In this document: positions 12,641 through 23,864 of the stretch, piece after piece
Layout: every line of letters starts with the position of its first letter
How positions within the stretch are numbered: the stretch's first letter is position 1
Assembly (NCBI GenBank): GCA_037176845.1
Contig: JAYKXP010000078.1
Span: forward strand, 124,001 to 188,000
Source of the DNA: Paramarasmius palmivorus
Taxonomy: Eukaryota; Basidiomycota; Agaricomycetes; Agaricales; Marasmiaceae
Direction of reading: 5' to 3'
Length of the DNA stretch: 64,000 nt
Translations under genes and position numbers: made by a program
Notes under the pieces: model-generated
The model's database searches: none
The model's input: only the letters and a program-made list of their open reading frames with translations
Told to the model about the DNA's origin: nothing

Positions 12641-13320
12641 TACTTACTAATGCTCGTAGACATGATACCCTCGTAGATGATACCATAATGGATATGCACC
12701 GCCTTGACTATGTCCTTTATATCTCAGTATTGCTTATAGTTAATCTTTCTCGTTTTCTTTTGCATTCTCTCTAGCTAATTGCAATCGATTAATCTCAGTC
12801 TTTTGGACGAGTGAGTATTCAAGTCTGATTCTCATACTCAGAAACATGGTGCGCGACCAGACAGAGCGGGCTGAGCCGGCGATTTACATGGTGTTTCGGG
12901 GTCGGGAAATGCGTCTAGTAGCGTTCAACCTTCAAGCCATTGCAGTAGCCACTATGGTTTGCATGGCGCATTAAAATCCTAGGTGGAGCACTCGCCGCAA
13001 TTTGCGGTTGTTATTATATGGTTCCTTGTTACTAAAACGTATAATATGTACATGAATTCTACTTTCCTGTTCCTGATATTTACACCGCCAACTACCCACT
13101 CACATGCCTCGAGGAACACCGCGCATCCACCGAATGTTCACGTTGTACGTGGAACAACACCTGCAAAAAGAGCTTTCGCTCCTTCGGTTCGGCAGATCGT
13201 CATAAATCTTATATTTGCGTGCCTAAAGGACTATGTAGTCATCAGTGACGGCGATCCGGAAGAACAACATACTCACAGCAATAGCTAACATTACAACCGT
13301 TTTGAGGACGACCAAAAGGC
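12641..13320. other. Gene A 3' flank and intergenic sequence
   Basis: The first part (about 12655-12690) matches the 3' flank of gene B (about 22790-22830) around the words 'gatgataccataatgga', so the duplication includes the 3' untranslated region. After that no feature is recognised; short open frames at 12983-13288 have no support. Confidence 0.6.
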
Positions 13321-14015
13321 GTAAGTAGTAGGTGGAGCCGCTATACCAAGACCCAGAAAGCGGCTGCTGTATGATCGGGTGTGCGTGTTCGACCAATCTG
13401 GAGTGTCTTTAGGTACTCATATAGTGGGAAGTTGGAACTGGAGAGCAGCAAAGGATATCTGACGTTTAAATGCCAGCATCTTTAGCGGAAGGAGTAGGAT
13501 ACACACCTCTTGCATGACGGAGATGCATACCAAATCCCCGGGCTCCTTGTAAATTGACAATGTCATCTGTTCGGTTATGGGCTGAATAGGGTGTAGGTCG
13601 ACCTTGTATACTTACACATACTGCGGAAGGTTCGATACGAGAACCGTGTGTATCGCACCAGAAGTATCGATTAACAGGGGATATTGTGGCGTTGAATAGT
13701 TGGATAAGATAGCGTGTCCGTAATCTCCGAGTCCAGACTCTTGCGTGCCCCGATCTCAAGATAACGATACCCGCTCTTGCGAGGAATATATTGAAGCTAA
13801 GGTAGAGGATGGTAAGACTGAATATGGGATTAGTAGGAAGAACATACGTCTGGAGCTGTTTACATCTCGAGGAAAATCGACGGTTGTAATGGTTGGATTC
13901 CAGCTAGACGTGAATCGAGTGTCTGGTTACGACGTTGTGAACTGCTCCGAGGTTGGCAAAGTTGAGATCATGAGCTTGACGAAGATTTTAAAGAGGCCAA
14001 AGTTACCTGAATAAT
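13320..14015 (-). repeat. Inverted piece of the ghost-family sequence near the AAA ATPase promoter
   Basis: Read on the minus strand, about 13700-13850 resembles the + strand at about 45090-45230 (also 32030-32210 and 4205-4265). Shared points are the order 'cagtcttaccatc', then 'gcaagagcggg', then 'atcttgagatc'-like words, then 'tattcaac'. The reverse complement carries plausible splice signals but no complete gene. It is the only ghost-family fragment I could place in opposite orientation and inside the conserved gene cluster. Confidence 0.4.
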
Positions 14016-14139
14016 TATCCAAAACACAGCTACTCTTGTATCTCTCCGTGGGTCCGACCCGGCGAACGAGAAGATGAGTTTGCAGAGAGTAAGTTGCTAT
14101 TCATCTCATCAGACAGTGCCTGGACGCGGACGGTTGACA

Positions 14140-14147
14140 TGACGTCA
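14140..14147. promoter_or_regulatory. CRE-type palindrome TGACGTCA
   Basis: A perfect 8-bp CRE/ATF site lies 512 bases upstream of the AAA ATPase start codon and 22 bases before a second palindrome. Binding by a bZIP factor is inferred from the known consensus only. Confidence 0.4.
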
Positions 14148-14169
14148 GAAAGTTCCGCAAATGTCACAC

Positions 14170-14181
14170 GTCACGCGTGAC
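14170..14181. promoter_or_regulatory. 12-bp palindrome containing an MluI cell-cycle box
   Basis: GTCACGCGTGAC is a perfect palindrome with ACGCGT in its centre. In yeasts ACGCGT is the MBF site that drives G1/S genes. Its position about 480 bases before a chromatin-factor gene fits S-phase control, but this is inference. Confidence 0.4.
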
Positions 14182-14437
14182 ACGGCTGACGCCGATACAG
14201 CGTTCAGCGACGATGAGCGACTTGAGATCAAGTTCAACCTTCCTTTCTTCCCAACCTCCATGCGAAAAGGGTTTTCGAGGTGACCCAGTCGAGTTCCCAT
14301 TTTTTCCGGAGAATTATCGCAAAATTTGGGCAGGATGCGGTTGGGATACAATTTTCGGTACAGCATACCATTCGAATGGAGTTTGGGCAGATTTTGAGGG
14401 ACGAAAGTAAGGACCAGGCGATGGTGGAGGATGGGAG

Positions 14438-14662
14438 ATGAAGACGAGGGACCCGCGGCAGCAACGTTCTCCGGATAATCCGTGCCGGATTCCCGATGTT
14501 TGTTCCGACCAAACAAACCAAGTCCAAACAAAGCTCTTTGACAGATACCACCACGTTCGACCGCCTCTCGCCGTCGTCTCAGACGTTGTCGACACTCACA
14601 TCGGCGTCGAACTCGACGACATTAATCGCAATTTCTACTTCCCGCTCAACGACGCTGTATGA
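14438..14662 (+). other. Possible upstream ORF overlapping the AAA ATPase start codon
   Basis: A 74-codon frame ends in TGA at 14660-14662, overlapping the main ATG at 14659-14661 as ATGA. If the transcript starts upstream of 14438, this geometry could couple termination to reinitiation. The transcript start is unknown, and the peptide itself is not recognisable. Confidence 0.25.
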
Positions 14663-17600
14663 GCGCCGCAGACCTCTTCGCCGACGACGACAACCTAGAA
14701 GACACTTCCCCACGCGCTCCAACACTCAATTCTTCTCCTCTCACCATCAAAATCCCCGGACACCCGAGTCGTATGGCCGTAGGGAGCTCTAATAACCTTC
14801 GGAGGTCGTCAAGGCGTAGGAGTGGCTCTGGTGAGGGACCACCATCAGGTTCGGAGTATCAAGGTAGCGAGAGGTCGATGCAGAACGAGGAGGCTATGGG
14901 GGATGAAGACGAGGAAGAAGAAGAGGTAAAGCCGGTCTACAATAGGAGCAGTAGAGGAAGGTCGTACGTGAAGAAGAGCTATGCAGAGAGCCAGAGTGAG
15001 CCAGACGATGACGCTCTGGAACCTGGTCCTAGCCAAGGAAGGAAGACGAGATCGACTCGCCGGCCCACTGTAGATGAAGAGGAAGAAGATGAACATCAAC
15101 CTCGACGTCGAACGACACGTTCCAGTGTTATGAACGGTTTTATTGCCTCCGACGACGACGACTTCCCCGACCAAACAGGCTCCTATGGAATTTCACTGCG
15201 TCTTCGCAAAAGACCATCGCGTTCAGATAAGCAGCCGCCAGCGAAAACCGAGAAGGACCGTGCTAGAGAACAGGCGGCAGGTCGAGCCGCGCGTGCTTCT
15301 CGCCGACACCAGAAAAGAGAAGAGGTAGATGATTACCATCCCCAGAATCACACCTCTTCCCCTACGTCTGCCGATGCTGACGGTTCTACCGACGAGGAAC
15401 ACCAAGGTGGCGATGATGAAGACGAACTGGATCTCGCTATAGATATGAACGATAATCCGGTCGAAGAAGAGGAAGAGGAGCCAGAAACTGATGGAAAGCC
15501 TTACTCCCTTCGCCAACGCCAAAAGGTTAACTATGCGATTCCTCCGCCCCTCGAAGAGATGGTGAAACCACCTACAAAACCGTCAAAGAGTGCCTTCAAC
15601 AGGAAGGCACCGAACGCACGGCGCAAAGGTCCAGGATGGAGCGCAAGCGGTGCTGAACTGGGTCGTTGGATGGGCTTGCCTGGTGATGATTCGGTATGTC
15701 CTCTAATGCAACTTGTATTCACGTATCTAAAATTCACTGTATCAGGACTCCGATCACGTCACCAGGACTCCAAAGAAGAACTTTGGTAGCCTGGGCTCTT
15801 TCGGAGGAGGAATCGCAGGAGGAGGTGCAGGACTCTTAGCAGGTGACCTGGCTGCTGCCGGTACGCCGTCAAATCTAGGCAGAGTCGGCGATGCGAGTAA
15901 GTCGTTATTTTCCTTTTACACACGCCACTGCTCAACATCTCCTTAGCTCTCGCTGACGCGGATCCTCTTGGTGTCAACGTCAATGTCACGTTTGATGAAG
16001 TCGGTGGCCTCGATGATCGTAAGTACAAGTTCATATGATAATATCCCATCTTACATTACCCCTTACAGATATTAACTCCCTCAAGGAGATGACTGTACTA
16101 CCTTTACTGTACCCGGAGGTGTTCCAGCAATTCAAGGTGACGCCTCCTCGTGGCGTGCTGTTCCATGGGCCTCCAGGTACCGGGAAAACTCTTCTCGCAC
16201 GAGCTCTTGCAGCCAGTTGCCGTTCAAACGGGAAGCAGATTTGTGAGTAATTCATTCATTCTTTGAAGCGTAACTAACTTTCCGGCAGCCTTCTTCATGC
16301 GCAAAGGTGCTGATGCACTTTCCAAATGGGTTGGTGAAGCTGAACGGCAGCTACGTCTTCTCTTCGAAGAGGCCAAAAACTCGCAGCCCTCGATTATCTT
16401 TTTTGATGAAATCGACGGTTTGGCACCAGTTCGTTCATCGAAACAAGACCAAATTCATGCGTCTATCGTTTCCACCTTACTGGCGCTAATGGACGGCATG
16501 GATGGACGGGGTCAGGTTGTTGTCATTGGGGCGACCAATAGACCAGATGCCATCGATCCGGCGTTGCGGAGACCGGGAAGGTTTGATAGGGAGTTTTACT
16601 TCCCGTTACCCGGACTGGAAGCTCGAGAGAAGATTTTGGGCATCATGACCAAGGGCTGGAAGGGCTGGGGTGATGATGATGACGGCAAGGAGAGGTTAAA
16701 TGGGTTAGCAAAGTTGACCAAGGGGTATGGAGGCGCCGATTTGAGGGTGAGCGATGACGCTCCTTTTGATTTTGATTTTGGAATCTTTGCTGACGGTTCC
16801 TTGTGCAGGCACTCTGTACGGAAGCTGCTCTAAATGCTGTGCAGAGGAAGTATCCTCAGATCTACAAGTCGAATGATCGCTTGTTGCTCAAGCCAGATTC
16901 GGTGCAGGTTGGGTTGAGAGATTTCATGATATCGATCAAGAGTGAGTCACTGGATTTTCTCGGTTGCCGTACATACTTATGACTGGTCTGTAGAGATTGT
17001 CCCATCGTCGGCCCGGTCATCGTCTACCGCCGCGGCACCACTCCCTCCTCAGTTTGTCTCTTTACTCTCAGAGCCGCTAGAGAAGGTCAAGAAGGTTATT
17101 GACCGGGTGTTACCGATGGAGAAGAAGATGACAGCTCTTGAAGAAGCAGAGTACGAGGATTACGAAGGCGAAGCAGGTGCCCTGGAGAGAGAAATGACTT
17201 TACAATGTAAGCGCTAGCCATTACCTTGAATGTGAGTTGACTCACGTTTTGATTCAGCAATGGAGAAGCTCCGAATATATCGACCTCGCATAGTCCTTCA
17301 TGGCCCTATTGGCATGGGTCAAGGGTATGTGGGAGCTGCAGTTCTTCATTACCTTGAAGGGTATCACGTACAGAGCCTGGAACTGGGCTCATTGATGGGT
17401 GATTCCACTCGGGTAAGCGTCGATATTCTAGTCATGATAGCTCGTTTTCATTAAACACTATCTCATAGACTGTGGAAGCTGCGATCGTCCAGCTGTTTGT
17501 CGAAGCCAAGAGACATCAACCTTCGGTGATATACATCCCCTCGTTGGTCGGTTGGTGCGCAGCCGTCTCGGAAACCGCTCGATCGACTGTCCGTGCCATG

Positions 17601-19966
17601 CTCGATACCTTATCCCCTACGGATCCCATCCTTCTTATCGCAATCGTTGATGGACGTTTCCTCGATCTCCCAAGGGATGTGCGCGCCTGGTTCGGCCTCA
17701 CAAAGGACAACCGGGTTGAGATTTCTGCGCATACGGAACCTCAACGTGTAGAGTTCTTCCAGCCTCTGATAGACGATGTTCGAAGGCCACCGAATCAGTT
17801 TGCAGATGGCATGCCAAGGAAGAAGAGGGTGCTTGAAGAGCTTCCCATTGCACCACCTCCGGAACCTAGAAAACCTACAGCCGCGGAATTGGCTGCGCAG
17901 GAAGAGAGCGACCAGCGTACGATTACTCTGCTCAAGTTCAGGCTGGGGCCGATCCTCAACGAACTGAAGAGGAAGTTTAAGAGGTTTGCCAAAATGGCGA
18001 GGGTTAGTTTGTTCATTGGTGGATTCTTGATATAGCGTTAACTGACGGATCTCAACAGGAGGAATACAATTTTGACTTTGAAGATGATCAGGTTCACGTT
18101 ATCGAGACTGCGGTCGTCGAAGTACACACCCACGCCAATGGGACCGTCGAGATCATGGAGGACATCCAGGTGCAGCAGCCAAATGGCCCCGAGGGCGCTG
18201 CGAACGGCGTGGTATCTGGACCAGTATCAACCCCTGCCCCACCAGTTGCCCTACAGCCGTTGCCTCGGCCAAAACTATTCGATATGGACCTGGAGAAGAT
18301 CCATACTGAACTTTACCGGGATCGCTACCTTACTCCGCAAGAATTTATGGACGACCTCAAAAAGATCGTGCATAACGCTGAGGTTCACGCTGGGGAAGAT
18401 CTGGACCGTTTTCACAAAGCTCAAGCTATGTATACTGCCGCCGAAGTTAGCATTCAGGATTTCGATCTCCCCATGCGCATGGAATGCGAGCGGATGGCTA
18501 TAAGGGAACGTAAACGGCGCGAGGAGTACAGAAAAATCAAGGAGCAGGAGAAGGAAAAAGAGAGAGCTGCCAATGGAAGCGGGAATGGCAGTGACACAGG
18601 CGCTCCGGGTACACGTCGAAGTGCACGGAACAATGGTCTGCAGCCGGAGCTGAAGATCACAGATCCGGTGAAGCTCGAGCGGCGGTTAAAGCGGCAGAGA
18701 GAAGGTGGTGGAAGTGATTCACATATCTCCGAGGAAGAGAATGCCGAAAGTAGAGACATGAAGCGCTCCAGAATGGTTGTTGATGACGACGAACGGGATC
18801 CTTTGGAGCTCTATACGCCGCCTCGACCGTCAGGTCCAGGTGTTCGGTTCGCTACCCCTTCAATGGAACCGATCCAGCCATTCTACCCCGTAGCTTCAGG
18901 AAGTGGAATACAGCCGGGACCTTCGTTCCACCCGATGCATCCACTCCACCCAAGCCATTTCCCGCAGCCACAGTATTCGGACGCGATGTATCTTCAGCCT
19001 CAGCAGCAACCTTACCAACAGATGCAACCGCACCTCTCCCAGCATAATCATCCCATGAATCCTTCCACGTATCCCCATCAAAACGGCATGCATCCGCAAC
19101 ACCCCATGCATCAGCAACACCAACCAATGCAGCCGCATTCTTCGATGTACTCTCACCAATTGCCTCATGATCAGCAAATGCAACCTCATCAATCAATGCA
19201 GTCTCCCTTTTCAATGCAGACATCTTATCAGTCGATGCCTCCTCACTCGATTCCCCCCCTGCAGAATACAGGCAATCCGTTTTACTCCGATAACGCAGAG
19301 CTCGAGAATACCGCACACCCTTCACAACAGACACAACCATTTTCTGGGTCTCAACAACAACCGGGCGACTGGCATAACAATGGCCAATCGTCTCGAAGTT
19401 CCATACAACCATCCTTCGAGCCACCATCTGATGGCATGGTGGTAGATGTTCAGCAGAACCCATCACGGAGTTCAGGCTTTGATCCTGCACTACTCAATCC
19501 ACTCCCAGATGATACAGTTCCTCAGAGGTCTGCTCCTGGATCCCGACACAGCTCAATTCCTCCTCCTTCCACCAACAATGATGATCCATTTTTATCGAAG
19601 CCAAGTCGTCAGACCTCTGTTCGTCGATCTAAATCTCCTCACCCACCACTACCTCAACAGAAAACGGCAACCCCTGAGCCGCCAAAAGAACCATCACCAG
19701 TGCCCATACCTCGAACACCAACCCCATTACCTGACTTCTTCGTCGACGAAAACATGTTAGCTCAGCTACAGAGCAGCCTGAAGGCGCATACTGCCTCGCT
19801 GACCATTGAGCAGCTTGAACAACTTCGGGCGACGTGCCTGAGCTGCGTATGGCGAAATCGCAAGGAATGGGATCGTGGACCACTGATCCGTGAGTTACAG
19901 GATCTGGTGAACGATTTTGTAGAGGAGGTAGCAGCTGAGGTGGCTAATTCTGAGGACGAACGATAG
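14659..19966 (+). CDS. AAA+ ATPase with bromodomain-like region, Yta7/Abo1/ATAD2 family
   Basis: This is a histone chaperone-type AAA ATPase acting on H3-H4 and nucleosomes in the nucleus (family knowledge). The ten exons are 14659-15693, 15746-15896, 15947-16018, 16069-16242, 16289-16746, 16809-16941, 16994-17206, 17258-17412, 17469-18002 and 18059-19966. All introns are about 46-62 nt GT..AG, and all phases join in frame to give 1610 aa. Residues 1-345 are acidic and disordered, with YSLRQRQKVNY near the end. AAA1 has Walker A GPPGTGKT at about 453, Walker B IIFFDEID at about 513 and RRPGRFDRE at about 571. AAA2 is degenerate, with GPIGMGQG at about 761 lacking the Walker lysine and no acidic Walker B. 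The bromodomain-like region (about 1046-1120) has HNAEVHAGEDLD where ATAD2 has its acetyl-lysine-binding Asn, so that residue appears lost. A Gln/His/Met/Pro-rich stretch (about 1250-1455) precedes a conserved C-terminal region (about 1531-1610). Genes A and B flank it. Confidence 0.93.
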
Positions 19967-21214
19967 CTGTTGTCTGCCTCGAATGTTATTTACCTGTACT
20001 TATCATGCCTGGTCTTTTCTGTTTATTCTGTCCGCTATTTGGTTGACTTTCGTACATAACTCGATATTGTACTATTGTGCCTCATATGTTTTGCTACAGT
20101 AATCTTGTTCTGGATACTATCGCCGCACGTTATGAGATCGAACAGATTTTTCCTCATCACGGCCAGTGAGATCCTTTCCATCTGCTCGCTTGAATAATCG
20201 TCTGTAGAGTTGCCTTCAGGGGACCAGCAGTACAGTCCGCCCCTCGTCAAGCAAAGTCGAGAAGTCGACATAGTGGGAAAATAGAGAAGAGCGGTGACGC
20301 AGAGTACCATATGCTGCTTCTCCGCAACGACCATCGCCTCCAGGCTTGACCTTCAAAATCTCGAGCTTACACCTCAAGGAACAAGGAAACGTCAATCAGG
20401 TACAGGGTTTGCATCAATTACGAGTTCTACAACTTTGTGCTTTATACTGGACGAAGAGGTAGCACCAACTCAAGACCTGTGAGTTTTTAGTTGGAAAATT
20501 TTCGCTTCTCCTTTTCTCCATTTCTCTGCAGCGCAAACTTCTTCCAATATCTTGTCCTCTTCACAGTTCTGAACGGGAAATCTAGAAAACCACTAGATCT
20601 ACGATTTTCGATCGAATAACCATCGGTCAATACCTCAAAACTCATTCTGGGCCTTTCAGCACTCTCCATTCCACGCCGGAAAGCATCGAGAACCGGTTCA
20701 ATGGATTTCTGGTGATCATTCAAGAATTTCCCGATTTTCGAGCCAAGATTGAAAAAGGGACATTTTGCGCTCCGAGAGATGGCACCCGTGTTAGCAAGGG
20801 AGGGGATGGACCGAATGCGACCGAGTCTTTGCGACTGTAAGAAGTCCTTGACTGTCTCTATCTCGCGTTATCGTCGCTAACTCTCACTCTTTTTGCCCTT
20901 AGGATGTATCTTATTGCGCTCTTTTGAAGAACGGATGCGACGTGTGATTGTAGTACCTTGGCATCATCTACCTCTTCAGCGGCCTGTTCACTGTTCTTCG
21001 GTGCGCTTCCCTGTAAAGGCAATCCATTAATTGATTCAAATTGAATATCTAATCAAAGATTGTGCAGGATCTCGATAAATCCAGCTTTGGTTTGCCATTT
21101 TCCGCATTCCTAGACAAACAATGCCTAACACGATCGAGAGGTATATAAATCGGTGCTTTCCATTCTTGCCCTGTATTCATTTCTTAAACCAGAACCACCA
21201 CCATTGCACAAAAA
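19967..21214 (+). promoter_or_regulatory. AAA ATPase 3' flank, then duplicated 5' flank of gene B
   Basis: From about 20040 the sequence aligns with 9990-11109 upstream of gene A. The matching stretches are 20310-20380, 20580-20760 and 21000-21155. The duplicated segment thus starts almost directly after the AAA ATPase gene. Short minus-strand frames such as 20035-20334 are not convincingly conserved. Confidence 0.65.
21142..21149 (+). promoter_or_regulatory. TATA box of gene B
   Basis: TATATAAA lies 65 bases upstream of the gene B start codon, the same distance as in gene A. Confidence 0.75.
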
Positions 21215-22778
21215 ATGGCCCCTAACGCTTACGCCCCCGCAAGCCTCGGCTTCGCCATCGTCTTCCTCACCATCGCAATCCTTCCATGCTTTGCCCTTCT
21301 CGGGTTTGGAATTTACAAACTCAGGTCTTGGATGGCTTCTCGCCGTCCTGTCGACGTCGAGGTAAGTGCTCGTTGTCGTTGTCTCAGAATAAAGGGGCTT
21401 CAACTTACAATTTGTTCTCCAGGCCGCAATCATTCAAATCCAAACCGAAGTTGTCCCTGTAGTAGCACGCCTCGGATGTGATTCACGACAAATGGTGAGC
21501 TTCGTCGTTGTCATTGTCGTCGCCGTCTGCCCCTAGACCACGTAGCTAATAAAGACGACAGGCTCCCAACGACAACCTTCAAGGCAGCCGCGACCCCAGC
21601 ACTATCAACTCCAGCACTGGCGCTGAGCCCATCCAGGCAGACAGGCCCGACTCATCGCTGCTCGTCGAAGAGCCTTCCAAGGAGTCTACCCTCGACGTCG
21701 AGGCCAAGGTGAGTAGTACTTGCATCCGTGTTTCCTCGAACATCACTAAGCCATCTGTTTAGATATCTTCGGCGCCTGGCCCCGCACCCTCTTCCTCGTT
21801 CGAGATCTGGGCCAACAGACTTTTTACCATGAAAGACGAATTCGCCGACGAGGGATGCTCGCTGTCGTCCAGCTACTCTCTAGCTTCGACTGTCGACACC
21901 GATTGCTCTTCAACAGATTCAACTGATACCATCGAAAAAGAACACGAACCTGAAGTCAACGTTTACGAGCTAGAAACGGAGGACATCGATGATGTCCTAT
22001 CCATCGATACCGAGGTAACTACTCCTCATGCAGCCCGCGTTCTACTCACTAACACCTTTGGTAGTCAACATGCATTGGCCTCGTATCATCGCCATCATTC
22101 ATGGACCTTTCCGCCGTCTGCGATGAAGACGATGCAGCGCCTCCTACCATAATAATTACCTCGCCCACGTCGCAAATCGAATGGAAAGAGGATGGTGACT
22201 ACGAACCATTTGAATCACTCCTCGTCGCCTCCCCTTCCTTTACGGCCCTGGCTACCGCATTCGATGAAGAATTCAATGAAGAGACTATCAATGAGGAAGA
22301 TGATGGCCTCGATGAAGCCATGCAAGCAATGGTATGTTCTTTTCCCTTTCATTCCTAATTGCCTTTATACTGACTATTTGGATGTTAGGCTGCGCTCACA
22401 ACTCACGAGTTAGAGCCCATTGCGGAGGAACAAGAACCCGAAGACGAAGAGATCGCCGAACCTACTCGATATAATAGTTTGGCTCTTCTGCCTTCGAGTC
22501 GATCAGCTACGAAACAGGGCACGCCACAACGGAACCGTGATAAAGAAAACCAAAATGAGCGTTCGCCTACCAAGCATCGGAACTCGTTAAAGAGCCTACC
22601 AATGTCCAGTTCGGTCTCCTCGACACCAATTGCAGTCCCTACTATCAAGTTTACGCCACCTACGCCACCGAGAAGGTTTATAGATGGAGATGATGTTTCG
22701 CTAGAGTCGGAGTACGAGTCGGATGAACGAGTTGCTCTTGATATAGTCGTGGATGATGATGGAAGTTTCTTTTTCTAA
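21215..22778 (+). CDS. Gene B: single-span acidic membrane protein of unknown function (paralogue of gene A)
   Basis: The six exons are 21215-21361, 21423-21494, 21562-21708, 21763-22014, 22065-22331 and 22389-22778, giving 424 aa. Each junction is GT..AG and phase 0. Residues 8-30 form one hydrophobic span followed by KLRSWMASRRPVDVE, where the first intron falls exactly as in gene A. The tail has an SSSFEIWA motif at about 132, SSPSFMDLS at about 214 and ASPSFTALA at about 261, matching the repeated motifs of gene A. It ends with IKFTPPTPPRRF and an acidic stretch closing in FFF. Introns 2-5 have no counterpart in gene A, whose second exon is continuous. This suggests intron loss in A (for instance through a cDNA intermediate) or gain in B. 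The function is unknown. The exon 4/5 junction was chosen because it restores the SSPSFMDL motif. Confidence 0.8.
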
Positions 22779-23864
22779 TTGCTGATACCTGAAAGGATGA
22801 TACCCTGCTAGATGATACCATAATGGACGCTTCTCAGTTTTACTTGATACTGTACCTCGCTCGTATATACTTACACTGCGTTATCTACCTACATTCCTAG
22901 TTCTCTATTGTCATGTCTGCTTGTAATGTGTTACCAACTTCTCCTTGCTACTTTATGATCCTCCCGTCGACGTCTAATCAGATACTATTTCTCCGAAGTA
23001 TTCGCTTGAGTCAAGCTTGAGTACTACAGTGAGGGGTCGAAGAGATAGTAGTAAGGCTGGGTCTGACAATGTACTCATCACCATTCTTCGAAATCAGTGG
23101 TTTTGCCTTCGAGAGTTGCCTTCGAGAGTGTCGACGGAGCTTAAGCTAGGTAGGTCACAGGTGACGTAGGACAACTTTTGCTGCTTTCATTTGGGTAAAG
23201 CGTCGTGAAAAGACTGAGTATCGCTTCTTAGTAAATGATCACGGTAAAGAAAGTCTACGGGACATCTTGGGCTATTAGAAGATGCTGGTTTGATGCACAT
23301 TGTGACTGCTGGGACTCGGAGGTACACTATTACTTTCTGCCAACTGAGAACTCCGACTTGCGAGACTCGAGTATACCGTGACCTGGGCAGGCGACAGTCG
23401 AGAGCAGCACCTGGAGCATTTTTTGAATTGCATTAAAATAATGGCCTTAAGCTTCTTGGATTCTAGATGTTTTGTATGGATATTAGATAGTAGAATAGCC
23501 TGCTACACGCCTCGATGGAGCGAACGATCAGTGCAGTAAGCGCCCATGTACCTTGATCTGGACGATGACCATCTCTCTCTCATTCTCCTTCTTCCTTTGT
23601 TACTCACAACCTCAGAGCATCTGGAACACCGTCGATGTCGGACTTCAAAATAGCCGAACATCTGTCGCCCAAGAAGTTCTGATGTAAATCAAAAGCTCTC
23701 AACCATTGCTGATATGTTTCGACTTTGCTATAGCCTAGCGTCCACATGGCCCTGCTCGGCCCTGCTGCGTTCACGTGTATAAACTTTTGAACCTTTGAAT
23801 TACCTGCTCAGTCGTCAGCAGAACACGACTATCTTACTACACCCACGCCCGGTACATACCAAGT
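22779..23864. other. Intergenic sequence between gene B and the DUF6535 gene
   Basis: The first 50 bases match the gene A 3' flank. The rest shows no recognisable gene, repeat or RNA. A short direct repeat (gagagtgtc/gagagttgc words) lies near 23108-23132. A TATA-like 'gtgtataaac' near 23776 may belong to the downstream gene. Confidence 0.5.

Noticed and set aside
14234..14595. Overlapping minus-strand ORFs upstream of the AAA ATPase
   Set aside because: They lie in the promoter/leader, lack motifs, and are typical random open frames.
18852..19490. Minus-strand ORF of 212 codons
   Set aside because: It is antisense to the Gln/His/Pro-rich part of the AAA ATPase exon 10; its openness is explained by the biased codons of the sense gene.
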